In this document: positions 6,795-16,208 of the stretch, one piece after another
Layout of the letters: each line of letters starts with the position of its first letter
How positions within the stretch are numbered: the stretch's first letter is position 1
DNA from: Thermococcus bergensis
GTDB lineage: Archaea; Methanobacteriota_B; Thermococci; Thermococcales; Thermococcaceae
DNA: 64,000 nt
Direction: 5' to 3'
NCBI RefSeq assembly: GCF_020386975.1
Contig: NZ_JABFNK010000005.1
Location: 620,001 to 684,000, forward strand
Notes under the pieces: generated by a model
What the model was told of the DNA's origin: nothing
The model's input: the letters and a program-made list of their open reading frames with translations, nothing else
The model's database searches: none
Translations under genes and position numbers: made by a program

Positions 6795-9545
6795 ATGCAT
6801 CCACTTTTAAAAAAGGCCATAGAAGAAAAGTTCGGGGGCCTTAATGAGCTCCAAATAAGGGCTTTTGAAGAAGTTAGCTCAGGGAAGAGCGTTTTAATCA
6901 TAGCACCCACAGGAAGTGGAAAAACCGAGGCTGCTGTGCTTCCTGTTTTTAACGCAATTTTAGAAGAAAGGCTAGACCCTATATCTGTCATCTATATAGC
7001 TCCTTTAAAGGCTCTTAACAGGGACTTGCTGGACAGGTTGTTGTGGTGGGGGGAAAAGCTTGGGCTTAATGTGGAAGTGAGGCACGGCGATACTTCAGCC
7101 TATAGAAAAGCCCAGCAGGTGAAAAAGCCTCCTCACATGCTAATCATAACCCCCGAAACCCTTGGAGTAATCCTCACGATGAAATCTTTTCGAAAAGCCC
7201 TCAAAAACGTTAAGTTTGTGATAGTAGATGAAATAGTGGAGCTTGTCGATAACAAGAGGGGAGCTCAGCTTAGCTTAGCCCTTGAGAGGCTTGCTGAAGT
7301 TGCAGATTTTCAGAGGATTGGTCTTTCAGCAACCGTTGGGAACGAAGAGGAAATTAAGGCATGGCTCAAGGCAGAGAGCATTGTCAGACCTCCAATTGAA
7401 AAGGGCTACAAAATTAAAGTCCTCTTTCCGCAGCCCGATGAGAAGGATCTTGAGCTCTCCACCAGCTTAAGCATTTCTCTCGATGTTGCCACGAGGCTAA
7501 GGGTTCTTTGGGAGATAATAGAAAAGCACGAGAGGGCGTTGGTATTTACGAACACACGGCAGTTTGCCGAAATTCTTGCCCATCGCTTAAAAGCATGGGG
7601 CAAGCCAGTAGAAGTCCATCACGGCAGCCTTTCACGAGAAGCGAGGATAAATGCAGAGAGGGCTTTGAAAGAAGGCAAGATAAAAGCCCTTGTGTGCACA
7701 TCTTCCATGGAGCTTGGAATTGATATCGGAGATGTGGACGTTGTAATTCAATATATGAGCCCGAGACAAGTAAACAGGCTTATCCAGAGAATAGGCAGAG
7801 CTAAGCACAGGGCGGGGGAAGTTAGTGAGGGCTATATAATCGCCACAAACATTGAGGATTACCTCGAAAGCCTGGTAATAGCCCAGAGGGCACTTGAAGG
7901 GAAGCTTGAAGCGGTGGAGCCATATGAAAACGCCCTTGACGTTCTCGGGCATTTTATTGTGGGCCTTTTAATAGAACATAGAAGATTACCAAAGGAAGTT
8001 CCCTTTGAGATCGCAAAGAGAGCTTATCCCTACAGAAATCTGAGGTGGGAGGAATACGGCGAAGTTTTAAACATGTTAAGTGAGGCAGGTTTAATCGGCT
8101 ATGATGAAGAGAAGGGCCTTCTCTACCTGAGGAGAGGGGCTTATCGGTATTATTACGAGAACCTTTCCACGATTCCGGATGAGATCAGCTATAGAGTTTT
8201 CGACATAAAAAGCGGGAGGATAATTGGCCGCTTGGACGAGAGCTTTGTTATGGATCTTGAAGAGGGCATGGAGTTTATAATGCACGGCAGGAGCTGGATT
8301 CTGCTGGGGATTGATGAAGAGTCGAGGCTGCTGAAAGTAAGGGAAAGCAAGAGTCTGGAAAGTGCTGTACCGAGCTGGGAAGGAGAAATGATTCCCGTCC
8401 CCTTTGAAGTGGCCCAGGACGTTGGAAGGCTAAAAAGAGAGCTTCTTTTCGATTTTAACTCCGGTAAGGCATTTATCTCCAAGGTCGATTTCAACGAGGA
8501 GGAGCTTGAGCTTGTCCTTTCAATCCTAAAGAAGCAGGAGCCTCTAGGCACTGACAGGGACATTGGAGTAGAATCCCTCCCAAAGGCGTTAATTATCCAT
8601 GCAGATTTTGGAAACAAAGCTAACGAAGCCATAGGGAGGTTTCTTTTAGCGTTCTTGGCTGCAAAATATGGGAAAGTTTTCTCCATGAAGGCGCAGGCCC
8701 ATGCAATAGTCATTAACTCGCCTTTCCAGCTCAACCCGGGTGAGGTTAAGGAGTATCTCCTTCAAGATGCGAGGGCGCTTCCCTTTGTTGTCTCAAGGGC
8801 AATAAGGGAGAGCCCGGCTTACAGGTGGAGAATGTTAAACGTAGCGAAAAGAATTGGAGCATTGCGGAGAGATGCAAAGATAAGAAAGGTTGAGAGGCTC
8901 TTTGAAGGAACAGTGATTGAAAAGGAAACATTAAATGAGCTTTTCCATGACAAGATAGACGTAAAAAGAGCTGAAGAGGTTCTGAAAGCAATCAAAGAGG
9001 GAAAAATCCGGGTAAAGGGTGTTTTAAGAAGAGAGCCTTCACCCCTTGGCAGTATTAACCTAAGCGTCGGTGGAGAGTTTTTGGTCAGCGGGGAACTTGA
9101 GAAAGATGAGATACTAATGCTGTTTAAGGAAAGGCTTCTCAACACGGAAATTGCGCTGATATGTACCAACTGCGGATGGAAGAGCACCACAAAAGTTCTG
9201 CGCTTAAAGAACCGTTTGGACTACCTTCAGTGTCCGAAATGTTCCTCCAAGATGATTGCAGTTGCGCATCCTATAGATGCGGAGCTTTTTGTCTCTGCAT
9301 TGAAGAAGCTCAAGAAAGGGGAGAAACTCGAAAAAGAAGAGGAGAGTGCCTATAGGAGGCTGATAAAGGCAAGCGACTTAATAAAAGCTTATGGCTTTGA
9401 TGCGGTTTTAGCACTCGCAAGCTATGGAGTAGGGGCAGATACCGCGGCAAGAATTTTGAGCCAGTATAAGGGAGAAGCCCTTCTGGTTGCTCTTTTGGAA
9501 GCTGAGAGAAAGTATATAAAAACAAGAAAGTTCTGGAAAGAGTAG
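6795..9545 (+). CDS. Lhr-type DEAD/H-box superfamily 2 helicase
   Basis: 916 residues. Walker A APTGSGKTEA (residues 37-46), a DEIVEL Walker B, motif III LSATVGN, GIDIGDVDVV, and motif VI QRIGRAKH define two RecA domains. ENALDVLGHFIVGLL after them is the winged-helix start typical of Lhr proteins. Near the C terminus a CTNCG...CPKC zinc ribbon is followed by a helix-hairpin-like end (SYGVGADTAARILSQY). Archaeal Lhr and ASH-Ski2 helicases act in DNA repair or RNA decay; which subgroup this is cannot be settled by eye. TTTTTAAA at 6771-6778 sits about 25 bp before the ATG, so the message is leaderless or nearly so, with its promoter right beside the IS607 right end. Confidence 0.88.
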   Translation: MHPLLKKAIEEKFGGLNELQIRAFEEVSSGKSVLIIAPTGSGKTEAAVLPVFNAILEERLDPISVIYIAPLKALNRDLLDRLLWWGEKLGLNVEVRHGDTSAYRKAQQVKKPPHMLIITPETLGVILTMKSFRKALKNVKFVIVDEIVELVDNKRGAQLSLALERLAEVADFQRIGLSATVGNEEEIKAWLKAESIVRPPIEKGYKIKVLFPQPDEKDLELSTSLSISLDVATRLRVLWEIIEKHERALVFTNTRQFAEILAHRLKAWGKPVEVHHGSLSREARINAERALKEGKIKALVCTSSMELGIDIGDVDVVIQYMSPRQVNRLIQRIGRAKHRAGEVSEGYIIATNIEDYLESLVIAQRALEGKLEAVEPYENALDVLGHFIVGLLIEHRRLPKEVPFEIAKRAYPYRNLRWEEYGEVLNMLSEAGLIGYDEEKGLLYLRRGAYRYYYENLSTIPDEISYRVFDIKSGRIIGRLDESFVMDLEEGMEFIMHGRSWILLGIDEESRLLKVRESKSLESAVPSWEGEMIPVPFEVAQDVGRLKRELLFDFNSGKAFISKVDFNEEELELVLSILKKQEPLGTDRDIGVESLPKALIIHADFGNKANEAIGRFLLAFLAAKYGKVFSMKAQAHAIVINSPFQLNPGEVKEYLLQDARALPFVVSRAIRESPAYRWRMLNVAKRIGALRRDAKIRKVERLFEGTVIEKETLNELFHDKIDVKRAEEVLKAIKEGKIRVKGVLRREPSPLGSINLSVGGEFLVSGELEKDEILMLFKERLLNTEIALICTNCGWKSTTKVLRLKNRLDYLQCPKCSSKMIAVAHPIDAELFVSALKKLKKGEKLEKEEESAYRRLIKASDLIKAYGFDAVLALASYGVGADTAARILSQYKGEALLVALLEAERKYIKTRKFWKE

Positions 9546-10478
9546 TTAGCTCTCTAAAAAGTCTTCTAAGATTTTCAAAAACTCTTTTGGCTTTTCTTCA
9601 TGTGGTAAATGTCCGCACTTTTCCATCACGACAAGCTGGGAGTTTGGGAGAATACTGTGGAGTCTCTCGCCACTTTCCAGTGGTACTATCTTATCTTCTT
9701 TGCAGTGAACTATTAAAGCTGGAGTCATTAGGTTTTTGAGTTCTTCAGTTATATCCGGGTATTCCCCATATTTGGTCACCCAGAAAAGACCTTTGTCCCA
9801 ATCCTTAGCCTTTAGCAGCATTTTGTACCCTTCCCGGACTTCATCAGTAAGCTTGCTCTTGTTATACCATGCAGTTTCGAGTATGTTCTCAAGTCTTCCA
9901 ACAGAAAGCCGAAGAACCAGAGGGAAGTACTTTTCCACCCAAGGAAGGGAAAATACGAACTTCTGAAGGGTGCTCTGATTTCTTGCTCCCCATGCAGGGG
10001 ATACAAGGACGAGTTTTTCTACTCTTTCTGGGGCTTTTATAGCCACCAAAATGGCTATCCCGGCACCGGCAGAATGTCCCACCAAAGTGGCTTTTTCCAT
10101 TCCAAGTTTATTCATCAGCTCCAAAGTCAGCTCTGCGGCCCCCTCGGGAGAATAGGGGTTGCAGGGCAATTCTTTCGGATTTTTTCTTTCCGTGAGCCCG
10201 AAACCTGGGCGATCAAATGCCACCACTCTAACTCTTAAGTCACTTTCGAGCAGGTATCTCCAAGAAAACGTACTGGCACCAAAGCCATGCAAAAGAAGCA
10301 GGTTTCCCTCACCGGGCTTTTCCACGTAATGAACCTTTAGCCCACATACCTCAATGAATTTGCTCTCTGGAAGTGATAACCCCTCTACGTCCTGCCCGGT
10401 GCTTGGAATTGGAATTGCATAGAGAATAATCAGGAGCAAAAAGAGGGCACCGAAAAATTTGTAGAGTGCCCTTTTCAA
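9546..10478 (-). CDS. Alpha/beta hydrolase, membrane-anchored or secreted
   Basis: 310 residues. Residues about 5-25 form one hydrophobic segment (FFGALFLLLIILYAI), a signal anchor. The fold core has the oxyanion loop LLHGFGAS, the nucleophile elbow GHSAG with Ser136, an acidic residue in VHCKEDKIVP and the catalytic His in CGHLPHEE, so the triad is complete. Likely an esterase or lipase-like hydrolase acting outside the cytoplasm; the substrate is unknown. It directly follows the M20 peptidase gene (2 bp gap, same strand), so the two are probably one operon. Its stop codon abuts the helicase stop codon with no spacer. Confidence 0.88.
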   Translation of the reverse strand: MKRALYKFFGALFLLLIILYAIPIPSTGQDVEGLSLPESKFIEVCGLKVHYVEKPGEGNLLLLHGFGASTFSWRYLLESDLRVRVVAFDRPGFGLTERKNPKELPCNPYSPEGAAELTLELMNKLGMEKATLVGHSAGAGIAILVAIKAPERVEKLVLVSPAWGARNQSTLQKFVFSLPWVEKYFPLVLRLSVGRLENILETAWYNKSKLTDEVREGYKMLLKAKDWDKGLFWVTKYGEYPDITEELKNLMTPALIVHCKEDKIVPLESGERLHSILPNSQLVVMEKCGHLPHEEKPKEFLKILEDFLES

Positions 10479-10480
10479 AC

Positions 10481-11533
10481 TCAGCTCCTCCCGTAGATCT
10501 CGTTGACCTTCCTCAAAAACTCACTTGCCTTGACTACGTCTCTAACGTCTATCCGTTCGCCCTTTGTGTGGGAAATGTCGAGGTTTCCGGGGCCGAAAAC
10601 AATCGTCTTTGTTCCGTTGTACATGAAGTTAATGGCATCTGTCCAGCTTCTCATTCCTCCGAAGTCTTCCAGATCAACTTCTTCCATGGCTTTTTTAGCC
10701 AGCTGCACTATCTCTTCGCTCTCGTCAAGTTCATAGCCGTCCCATATTTCCGTGTACTCATACCGGAGGGTGTATTCGTCCAGGATGGGTTCCATTAAGT
10801 CCAGAACGTCCTCAACTTCCTGGTCAGGCAAGAGCCTCGCTTCAAACCTTCCCTTGCAGAGGGCTGGAATTAGGTAGTAGGGGTTCTCACATATCAGCTC
10901 CTGCAGCCCTATGTAGGCATCGAAGTACTTCCCCTTCTGCTTGAAGGGTTCAAGAGCCTTAAGCTCCTCTATCATCTTGTAAGCCTGGTCTATGGCGTTT
11001 ATTCCGCTCTCGGGGCATGCTCCGTGGGCTTCTTTACCATCAACTTCGAAGTAAGCTTCTATGTTTCCTGCATGAGCTATGTGCACTTCAAGGTCGGTTG
11101 GCTCTATTACTATTGCCATCTTTGGTTTGTAGCGCTCCATAAACAGAGCAGACCCCATTCCTCCTTTTTCTTCGTCGCTCACAAATACAACTCCGACGTT
11201 AAGGTCTTGCTTATCCCTCTTGAGGCTCTCAAGCATTAGGAGGACGCTTGCCAGTCCGCCTTTAACATCACTAGCTCCCGTACCGTAGACGATATTTCCC
11301 CTGACAAAAGGCTCGGCTCTTACGTCTATCGTGTCCATGTGAACTTCAAAGAAGAGCTCAGCCTCGGGGTTTACAACGAGGTCGATTACCTTTCCATCGC
11401 TCTCTATGTGAACATCATAGTCCAATCTGTGGAGGAACTCCATTATGTGCAATGCAAGACGATCTTCCTGCCCTGATGGTGATGGAATCTTTAAAAGCTC
11501 GACCAAAATTTCCTTTGCTCTCTCAGCTTTCAT
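10481..11533 (-). CDS. M20-family metallopeptidase/deacetylase (ArgE/DapE/LysK-like)
   Basis: 350 residues. The metal ligands are visible: His and Asp in EVHMDT, Asp in GASDVKGG, the Glu-Glu pair in VSDEEKGG, an acidic residue in IEPTD and the last His in ISHTKGE. The central lid domain begins after IEPTD. The family removes acyl or aminoacyl groups (acetylornithine, succinyl-diaminopimelate, LysW-lysine). No arginine or lysine biosynthesis genes lie nearby, so a biosynthetic name is not given. The ATG at 11533 follows AGGTGAGCC; an in-frame GTG 9 bases earlier lies inside that ribosome site. A TATA box on the minus strand is at about 11563-11573. Confidence 0.85.
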   Translation of the reverse strand: MKAERAKEILVELLKIPSPSGQEDRLALHIMEFLHRLDYDVHIESDGKVIDLVVNPEAELFFEVHMDTIDVRAEPFVRGNIVYGTGASDVKGGLASVLLMLESLKRDKQDLNVGVVFVSDEEKGGMGSALFMERYKPKMAIVIEPTDLEVHIAHAGNIEAYFEVDGKEAHGACPESGINAIDQAYKMIEELKALEPFKQKGKYFDAYIGLQELICENPYYLIPALCKGRFEARLLPDQEVEDVLDLMEPILDEYTLRYEYTEIWDGYELDESEEIVQLAKKAMEEVDLEDFGGMRSWTDAINFMYNGTKTIVFGPGNLDISHTKGERIDVRDVVKASEFLRKVNEIYGRS

Positions 11534-11665
11534 TTGGCTCACCTAATTTGTTTTGGGTTAAGAGGCTTATAAAGGTTTGTTGGTCTTCGGGTTTCGGGTT
11601 TGAGGATTTTTGTCAAACCAACATCGTAAGTATTTCAGAAGCGTTCTCTAATATGAGGGATATCC

Positions 11666-12254
11666 ATGGGGGTTAGTCCAAAGGTTATACTGTCTGCAAT
11701 CCTCGCCGGCCTTCTGGTCTTTTCGCTGGCAGGCTACGTGGGAGCCTTTGGAAAAGGGGGCTCTGGAAAGCTAGAATACAAGGTTTACAGCAAAGACCAG
11801 ATCATGAGCGGCGCCTACAAGGTTTACGGCACTCCTAAGCTCGGCTTCTGGGTGGCAAAAGTCGTTCTGAGGAACACTGGAAAGGGTGACATTACGGACA
11901 TCAGAATAACCTACTCGATAGGCAGGTACACGGCGCAGAGCGAGAAGAGTTATCCCGTGCTCGTCCCGAACGGCACAATCGTTGACCTCTACTATCCGAT
12001 CCTCTCAAGTGAGGTGACCAAGCTCACGGCATCAACCCCTGTCAACCTCCACATAACCATCCGCTACAAGATTAACGGCGAGGAGAGGGAGGAGACCATA
12101 ACAAGAAGCCTCAGCATCCTTGGAGTAAACGACTTCGTCTTCTCCTCGCTCTCACCAGAGGAAAGCACAGGAAGCTTTTACGACACCTTCAACAACGCTG
12201 AACTTTTAGCAGCGTGGGTAACTCCAAGTGACCCGGTCGTCAGGGAATTTGCAG
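11666..12254 (+). pseudogene. Transglutaminase-like family protein, 5' fragment only
   Basis: A start with GAGGGAT upstream opens a signal peptide (about residues 8-27, LSAILAGLLVFSLAGYVGA), then an all-beta domain of about 130 residues (AKVVLRNTGKGDITDIRITY, NLHITIRYKING). The segment SGSFYDTFNNAELLAAWVTPSDPVVREFA is what precedes the transglutaminase-like core in related Thermococcales secreted proteins, as I recall them; the core with its Cys-His-Asp triad is absent. After FA the reading frame runs into unrelated DNA and stops at 12277. The break at about 12250 coincides with the start of a helicase fragment, so this looks like a recombination junction. Confidence 0.65.
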
Positions 12255-12504
12255 AATGTGGTAGAGAGACTGGTTGACACTGTGGAGAGGTTCCAAGGTG
12301 GTGAGAAGGATGTTATCATAATTTCCATGGCATCAAGCGATCCAACTATTTAGCAACAGTATTTGACTTTATCTACAATCAGAATCGGTTTAATGTGGCT
12401 GCTAGCAGAATGAGGAAAAAGCTGATATTAGTACAGCATCGGCTTTTGACTTAGAACAGTTTGAGAAAATCAAAGTCTGGAAACGAAAATTTCAAAGGAA
12501 GTAA
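12250..12504 (+). pseudogene. Remnant of the C-terminal end of a superfamily 1 (Upf1/Dna2-like) helicase
   Basis: Three reading frames must be joined. 12255-12353 encodes VDTVERFQGGEKDVIIIS and then MASSDP, matching helicase motif V (TVxxFQGxExDVIIxS). 12353-12433 encodes FDFIYNQNRFNVAASRMRKK, matching motif VI (RxNVAxSRAxxKL). 12433-12504 gives the tail FDLEQFEKIKVWKRKFQRK and a stop. At least two frameshifts and some missing sequence separate them, so the gene is dead. Its last bases overlap the 3' end of the convergent helicase-nuclease gene. Only about the last 80 residues of a much larger protein survive. Confidence 0.7.
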
Positions 12505-15500
12505 TGATGATACGAATAACTTTGACGCCCTTTGAGCCTACCCTCTTTTATGTCCTCAATAATCTTTCTCACGTTGTTTTCAATATCATACTCATACTCC
12601 TCTGTCGTTATTAGGTGATCTGCTACTCCTATCTCCTTGTATTTCTCGAATTTTCTAAACCATCTACTCCGATATTCCATGTTATCTATCATTCCCAGGT
12701 GCTCCCAGTAGTATTCCTGTTCATTGTAGATTATCTTGAAGTCGGGCAGCAAATACTGTCTGCTAAAATCTTTAGGTTCATATTCAAATTCTACGCCAAG
12801 GTTGTCCAACGTTTTTGCTATTATCATTTCAATTTTTGACCTGACATACAAAGTTTTGCCATCTTTAAGTGTCACCTTGTAGGGCTTTGAAGCTGATGGC
12901 CTGTACTCAAATAGGAGGGTTGTTATGTTGTCTATCGCAGAATTCTCGTGAGCAGAGATTAAGAACTCGTAAAACTTATCCTTGAGGCTCTCGTGGATAA
13001 ATAGGTAGAGCTTCTTCTTTGCTCTAGTGATTCCTGTGTAGATAAGCTCCTTTGTAATGTAATTAGAACGTTCTGAGAGTACCAAGATCACATTATCAAA
13101 ATCGCTTCCCTGGGCTTTGTGAACTGTGATGGCGTACGCGGGTGAGAATCCTTCTACGTTCTTCTCTGCACCAGGAATTACTAACATTTTCTTAAGAGAC
13201 GTCAGATATTGTTTGTAACTGTCCCAGTACCATTTTCTCTTTTTAGGGGATTGTATTTTGTTTGTAATGGTCGTGACGAGCTTGTAGAGCTCGTCAATGT
13301 CATAAAACTTGGGATTTGGCAAACCATTTTTTATTTGGCTGTGGTCTTTTTTTGGGAGATACCCGATTGATCCATTAGCTAACGCTAGAACCCTCAGATC
13401 ACCAATGTTCCAATATTGGTTTTCCTCACAGATTATTTTTGTTCCAGGTTTAAATGCCCCAGTACTCAGGATATCTCCGGCAATCTGGTAGTTGATGCCT
13501 AATGTTCCAAATCTACCCACCCTACGAGGAGCTAATATCTGAAGTTGATCTAAGTAGGAATAGTCAAAAGTTCCATCTGGTTCGAATAGCTCAACAAACA
13601 ATTCACTAATGCTTGTTTCTGCTGTAGATTCAACAGATGTTAACTTTGATAATATTTCTTTTAGCTTTCTTATTAAGTCCTCGTAGGACTCAAAGTAGAC
13701 GATTTCTAATGTTTCATCCTCGGTCTGGAAGACATCTTCTAGATCCTCAAATGATATCATTTTGTCTTCTCTGAACAATGCAGCCAACTTTTCAATTCTA
13801 GAGGCACCAGGATTTGCAGTTGAGAATCTCAAGTTAGTTTGAAGTTCAACATAATTTCCTTCCAAATTTTTTGCTTTTAAGTAGTTCACGATATCCACAA
13901 GGGGTCTACCAACTCCAATTGGAGGCAATTGTTTGTCATCCCCCACAAGAATAACATGTTCCACTGCGTGCGGGTTTATGGTTGCAAACAATAATGCAAG
14001 AAGTACCTCATCGACCATTGAGGCTTCATCAATTATTACGACTTTAGGAGTTATTGGCTTGAAGTGCGTATTTTGAATCCCTCTAATGAACTCTTGGAAA
14101 AGATGATAGTTTCCATCAAGAATCTTGGGGATGTAACTTGAAAAATTATGTGGAAACTGATAGAGGTACCTGTGTATTGTTGAAACCAAAATGCGAGAAC
14201 TTTCAGGGTTTATCCCCTCTTTTTTAAGCCGGTCTCTGATTACTAGGCTAGCTTTTCCGGTAGGAGTTACTATCAGTATTGGTTTTCGCTCGTCATTGAA
14301 ATACTTTACCAAGTTAACAACAGCAGCAGTTTTCCCGCTTCCAGCACTACCGAGAATTACTGAAAATCCATTTTTAAGCACTGAGTTGTAGAGTTTCTGT
14401 CTCTCCTTAGAGAATGTAATTTGAGAATAATAATTTAGCCGATCGTCAAACTTTTGAATATCCCGTTCGACTAACTCTTCTACGATAGCATCGGGAACTG
14501 AATACGTCTTTGAGATCAAGGTGTTGACGAATTTCTCAATGTGTGCCTCAATGTTTCTTAAAGATTTTAATTGATACAGCTTTTTGCCATTTATGGTGTA
14601 GAATATGAACTTGCTTCTAAATTCAGGTCTGTTCTCATACTCATCAAGTAGATTCTCATTTATGTTCAACTCCTTGTCTATGTAGTAAAGGGGATAACTC
14701 TTGATCCTTTCCATGACCATCTCTCTTAGGAGAGCTGAATTGCCCTCGATCGTAGCGCTTTCCTTTAGTATTGTCGTTATTAATGCTGAAACACGCTCTA
14801 TCGAGGTAGCACGAATTATCATAGGTGGTTCCCAGTTGACAAATTCCGGGTCTGGGAACATGGGTATGTCTATCTGGTAAAGGGAAATTCCGTAATCATT
14901 ATCTTCAATGCGCCAGTTGTTGTCCTGAAGTTCGTACAGATACTCCTCAAGAATCGTGTAAGGATTCTCGCGATACCGATTTACTCTTCCTAGAATCTTC
15001 TGAAATTGGGGTTTTGATAAGTCAAATCTGGATAGAAACTCGATAGTCGAATATTCATCTCGTAAATACGGGATTATTCTCTTAAGGCCCGGGCTCAGAT
15101 TTTCTGACTCCAACACCTTTATGTTATCAGGGTTCGCTAGGAACTCTTCAACACTACCAAATTTCTGAAGTATTAAAGAATAGAACTCGTCGACTGTTTC
15201 AGAGGCATTCTTTAATTCATCACTGATGAGCACTTCCATAAGGTTCCGGAAACCTGGATACTTTCCACGAGAGTCCCAGGCTATTTTAAGAAGGTGGACT
15301 ATTCTTTTCTTTAATACTTGTACTTCCTCAAAATCAATAATACCATGCTGCTCTACAATATCAAGTTTACGTTTAATCTCGTAAAGTAGATAGATGGCCT
15401 TATCCGAAGGGACATGCATTGATACATATTTAAAATGAGGAATTAACGTAGGATCTTTAATGCTCACTGTGATCTCTTTTAGGAGGTTTTCTTTTTCTTC

Positions 15501-16208
15501 TTCCCGGATTTCGAGATCTAAGTATTCATGATATGGCAATAAGACTATTGTTTCTGGGTCAATATCAATCCTGAACTGCCAGGCAATTTTTGGGAAGTAT
15601 CTAGTCCGCCAATCTTTGTTTTTCTCTTCAATGAGCTCAGGGGGCATTTCGTATTCAGATGGATATTCAATGTTCTTTACTAGTGCTGCTCCTACTAGTA
15701 AGTACTTTCTTTCGTCACCATTAATGGGGTTTCCGTAGTTAGCATAGAAAAATACGATGGAACTTCCAGGTTTGATTTTATTTATGTATTCCTTTACTCT
15801 CTCTTCTAGATCTGGAGGGTATCTGTAGTTGCCTTTTTTTACGTCGAATGACAGTTTAAAATTCCAAGTGTAGACAGAATTAGGGTGTAGCACCGCATCT
15901 ATCGGCGGAACTTTTTCTCCGAATTTAGGGTTTGTGTCCGAAAATGGATGGGGGTCTTTAACAGTACAATTAGCGTTCCCATTTAAGTTTATGCACCAGT
16001 AACATGGAGGTACGTAGCCAATGTTTTTCCAAACTTCACAAATTTCCTTTCCCGCAGTATCTTGCTCTAGGTTCAAATCCCTACGTCTTTGGATTCTAGA
16101 AGACAGAAGAGAGTAGTTGTCAATGCAATAGATGTTTTCTTCAGGTTTGTTACATACTTTTCCATTCCACTTGTTATCATGCCACGCAACTCGAACTGTC
16201 ACATGCAT
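12492..16208 (-). CDS. Cys-rich / RecD-like helicase / PD-(D/E)XK nuclease fusion, possible defence or repair protein
   Basis: 1238 residues. The N terminus has six Cys in about 60 residues (19, 28, 57, 69, 72, 81) plus His10, a possible Fe-S or zinc site. Residues about 90-590 are unassigned. The SF1B helicase follows: GSAGSGKT (about 620), TPTGKAS, IDEASMVDE (about 724), LVGDDKQLPP, LQTNLRFS, ITVHKAQGSDFD (about 1030) and YTGITRAKKKLYL. Last comes a nuclease-like domain: SKIE (about 1124), LPDF (about 1154), YYWEHLGM (about 1169). The ATG at 16208 follows GGGAGGTC. The gene looks more AT-rich than its neighbours and sits beside two pseudogenes, suggesting transfer. RecD-like helicases joined to nucleases process DNA ends; the actual role is unknown. 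Confidence 0.8.
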   Translation of the reverse strand: MHVTVRVAWHDNKWNGKVCNKPEENIYCIDNYSLLSSRIQRRRDLNLEQDTAGKEICEVWKNIGYVPPCYWCINLNGNANCTVKDPHPFSDTNPKFGEKVPPIDAVLHPNSVYTWNFKLSFDVKKGNYRYPPDLEERVKEYINKIKPGSSIVFFYANYGNPINGDERKYLLVGAALVKNIEYPSEYEMPPELIEEKNKDWRTRYFPKIAWQFRIDIDPETIVLLPYHEYLDLEIREEEKENLLKEITVSIKDPTLIPHFKYVSMHVPSDKAIYLLYEIKRKLDIVEQHGIIDFEEVQVLKKRIVHLLKIAWDSRGKYPGFRNLMEVLISDELKNASETVDEFYSLILQKFGSVEEFLANPDNIKVLESENLSPGLKRIIPYLRDEYSTIEFLSRFDLSKPQFQKILGRVNRYRENPYTILEEYLYELQDNNWRIEDNDYGISLYQIDIPMFPDPEFVNWEPPMIIRATSIERVSALITTILKESATIEGNSALLREMVMERIKSYPLYYIDKELNINENLLDEYENRPEFRSKFIFYTINGKKLYQLKSLRNIEAHIEKFVNTLISKTYSVPDAIVEELVERDIQKFDDRLNYYSQITFSKERQKLYNSVLKNGFSVILGSAGSGKTAAVVNLVKYFNDERKPILIVTPTGKASLVIRDRLKKEGINPESSRILVSTIHRYLYQFPHNFSSYIPKILDGNYHLFQEFIRGIQNTHFKPITPKVVIIDEASMVDEVLLALLFATINPHAVEHVILVGDDKQLPPIGVGRPLVDIVNYLKAKNLEGNYVELQTNLRFSTANPGASRIEKLAALFREDKMISFEDLEDVFQTEDETLEIVYFESYEDLIRKLKEILSKLTSVESTAETSISELFVELFEPDGTFDYSYLDQLQILAPRRVGRFGTLGINYQIAGDILSTGAFKPGTKIICEENQYWNIGDLRVLALANGSIGYLPKKDHSQIKNGLPNPKFYDIDELYKLVTTITNKIQSPKKRKWYWDSYKQYLTSLKKMLVIPGAEKNVEGFSPAYAITVHKAQGSDFDNVILVLSERSNYITKELIYTGITRAKKKLYLFIHESLKDKFYEFLISAHENSAIDNITTLLFEYRPSASKPYKVTLKDGKTLYVRSKIEMIIAKTLDNLGVEFEYEPKDFSRQYLLPDFKIIYNEQEYYWEHLGMIDNMEYRSRWFRKFEKYKEIGVADHLITTEEYEYDIENNVRKIIEDIKEGRLKGRQSYSYHHYFL

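Noticed and set aside
8189-8734. A 181-codon frame antisense to the Lhr helicase
   Set aside because: Ser/Leu/Pro-rich shadow frame; the helicase domains on the plus strand explain the DNA.
10481-11533. Naming the M20 gene lysK or argE
   Set aside because: Motifs fit the whole M20 family, and there are no lysine or arginine genes beside it.
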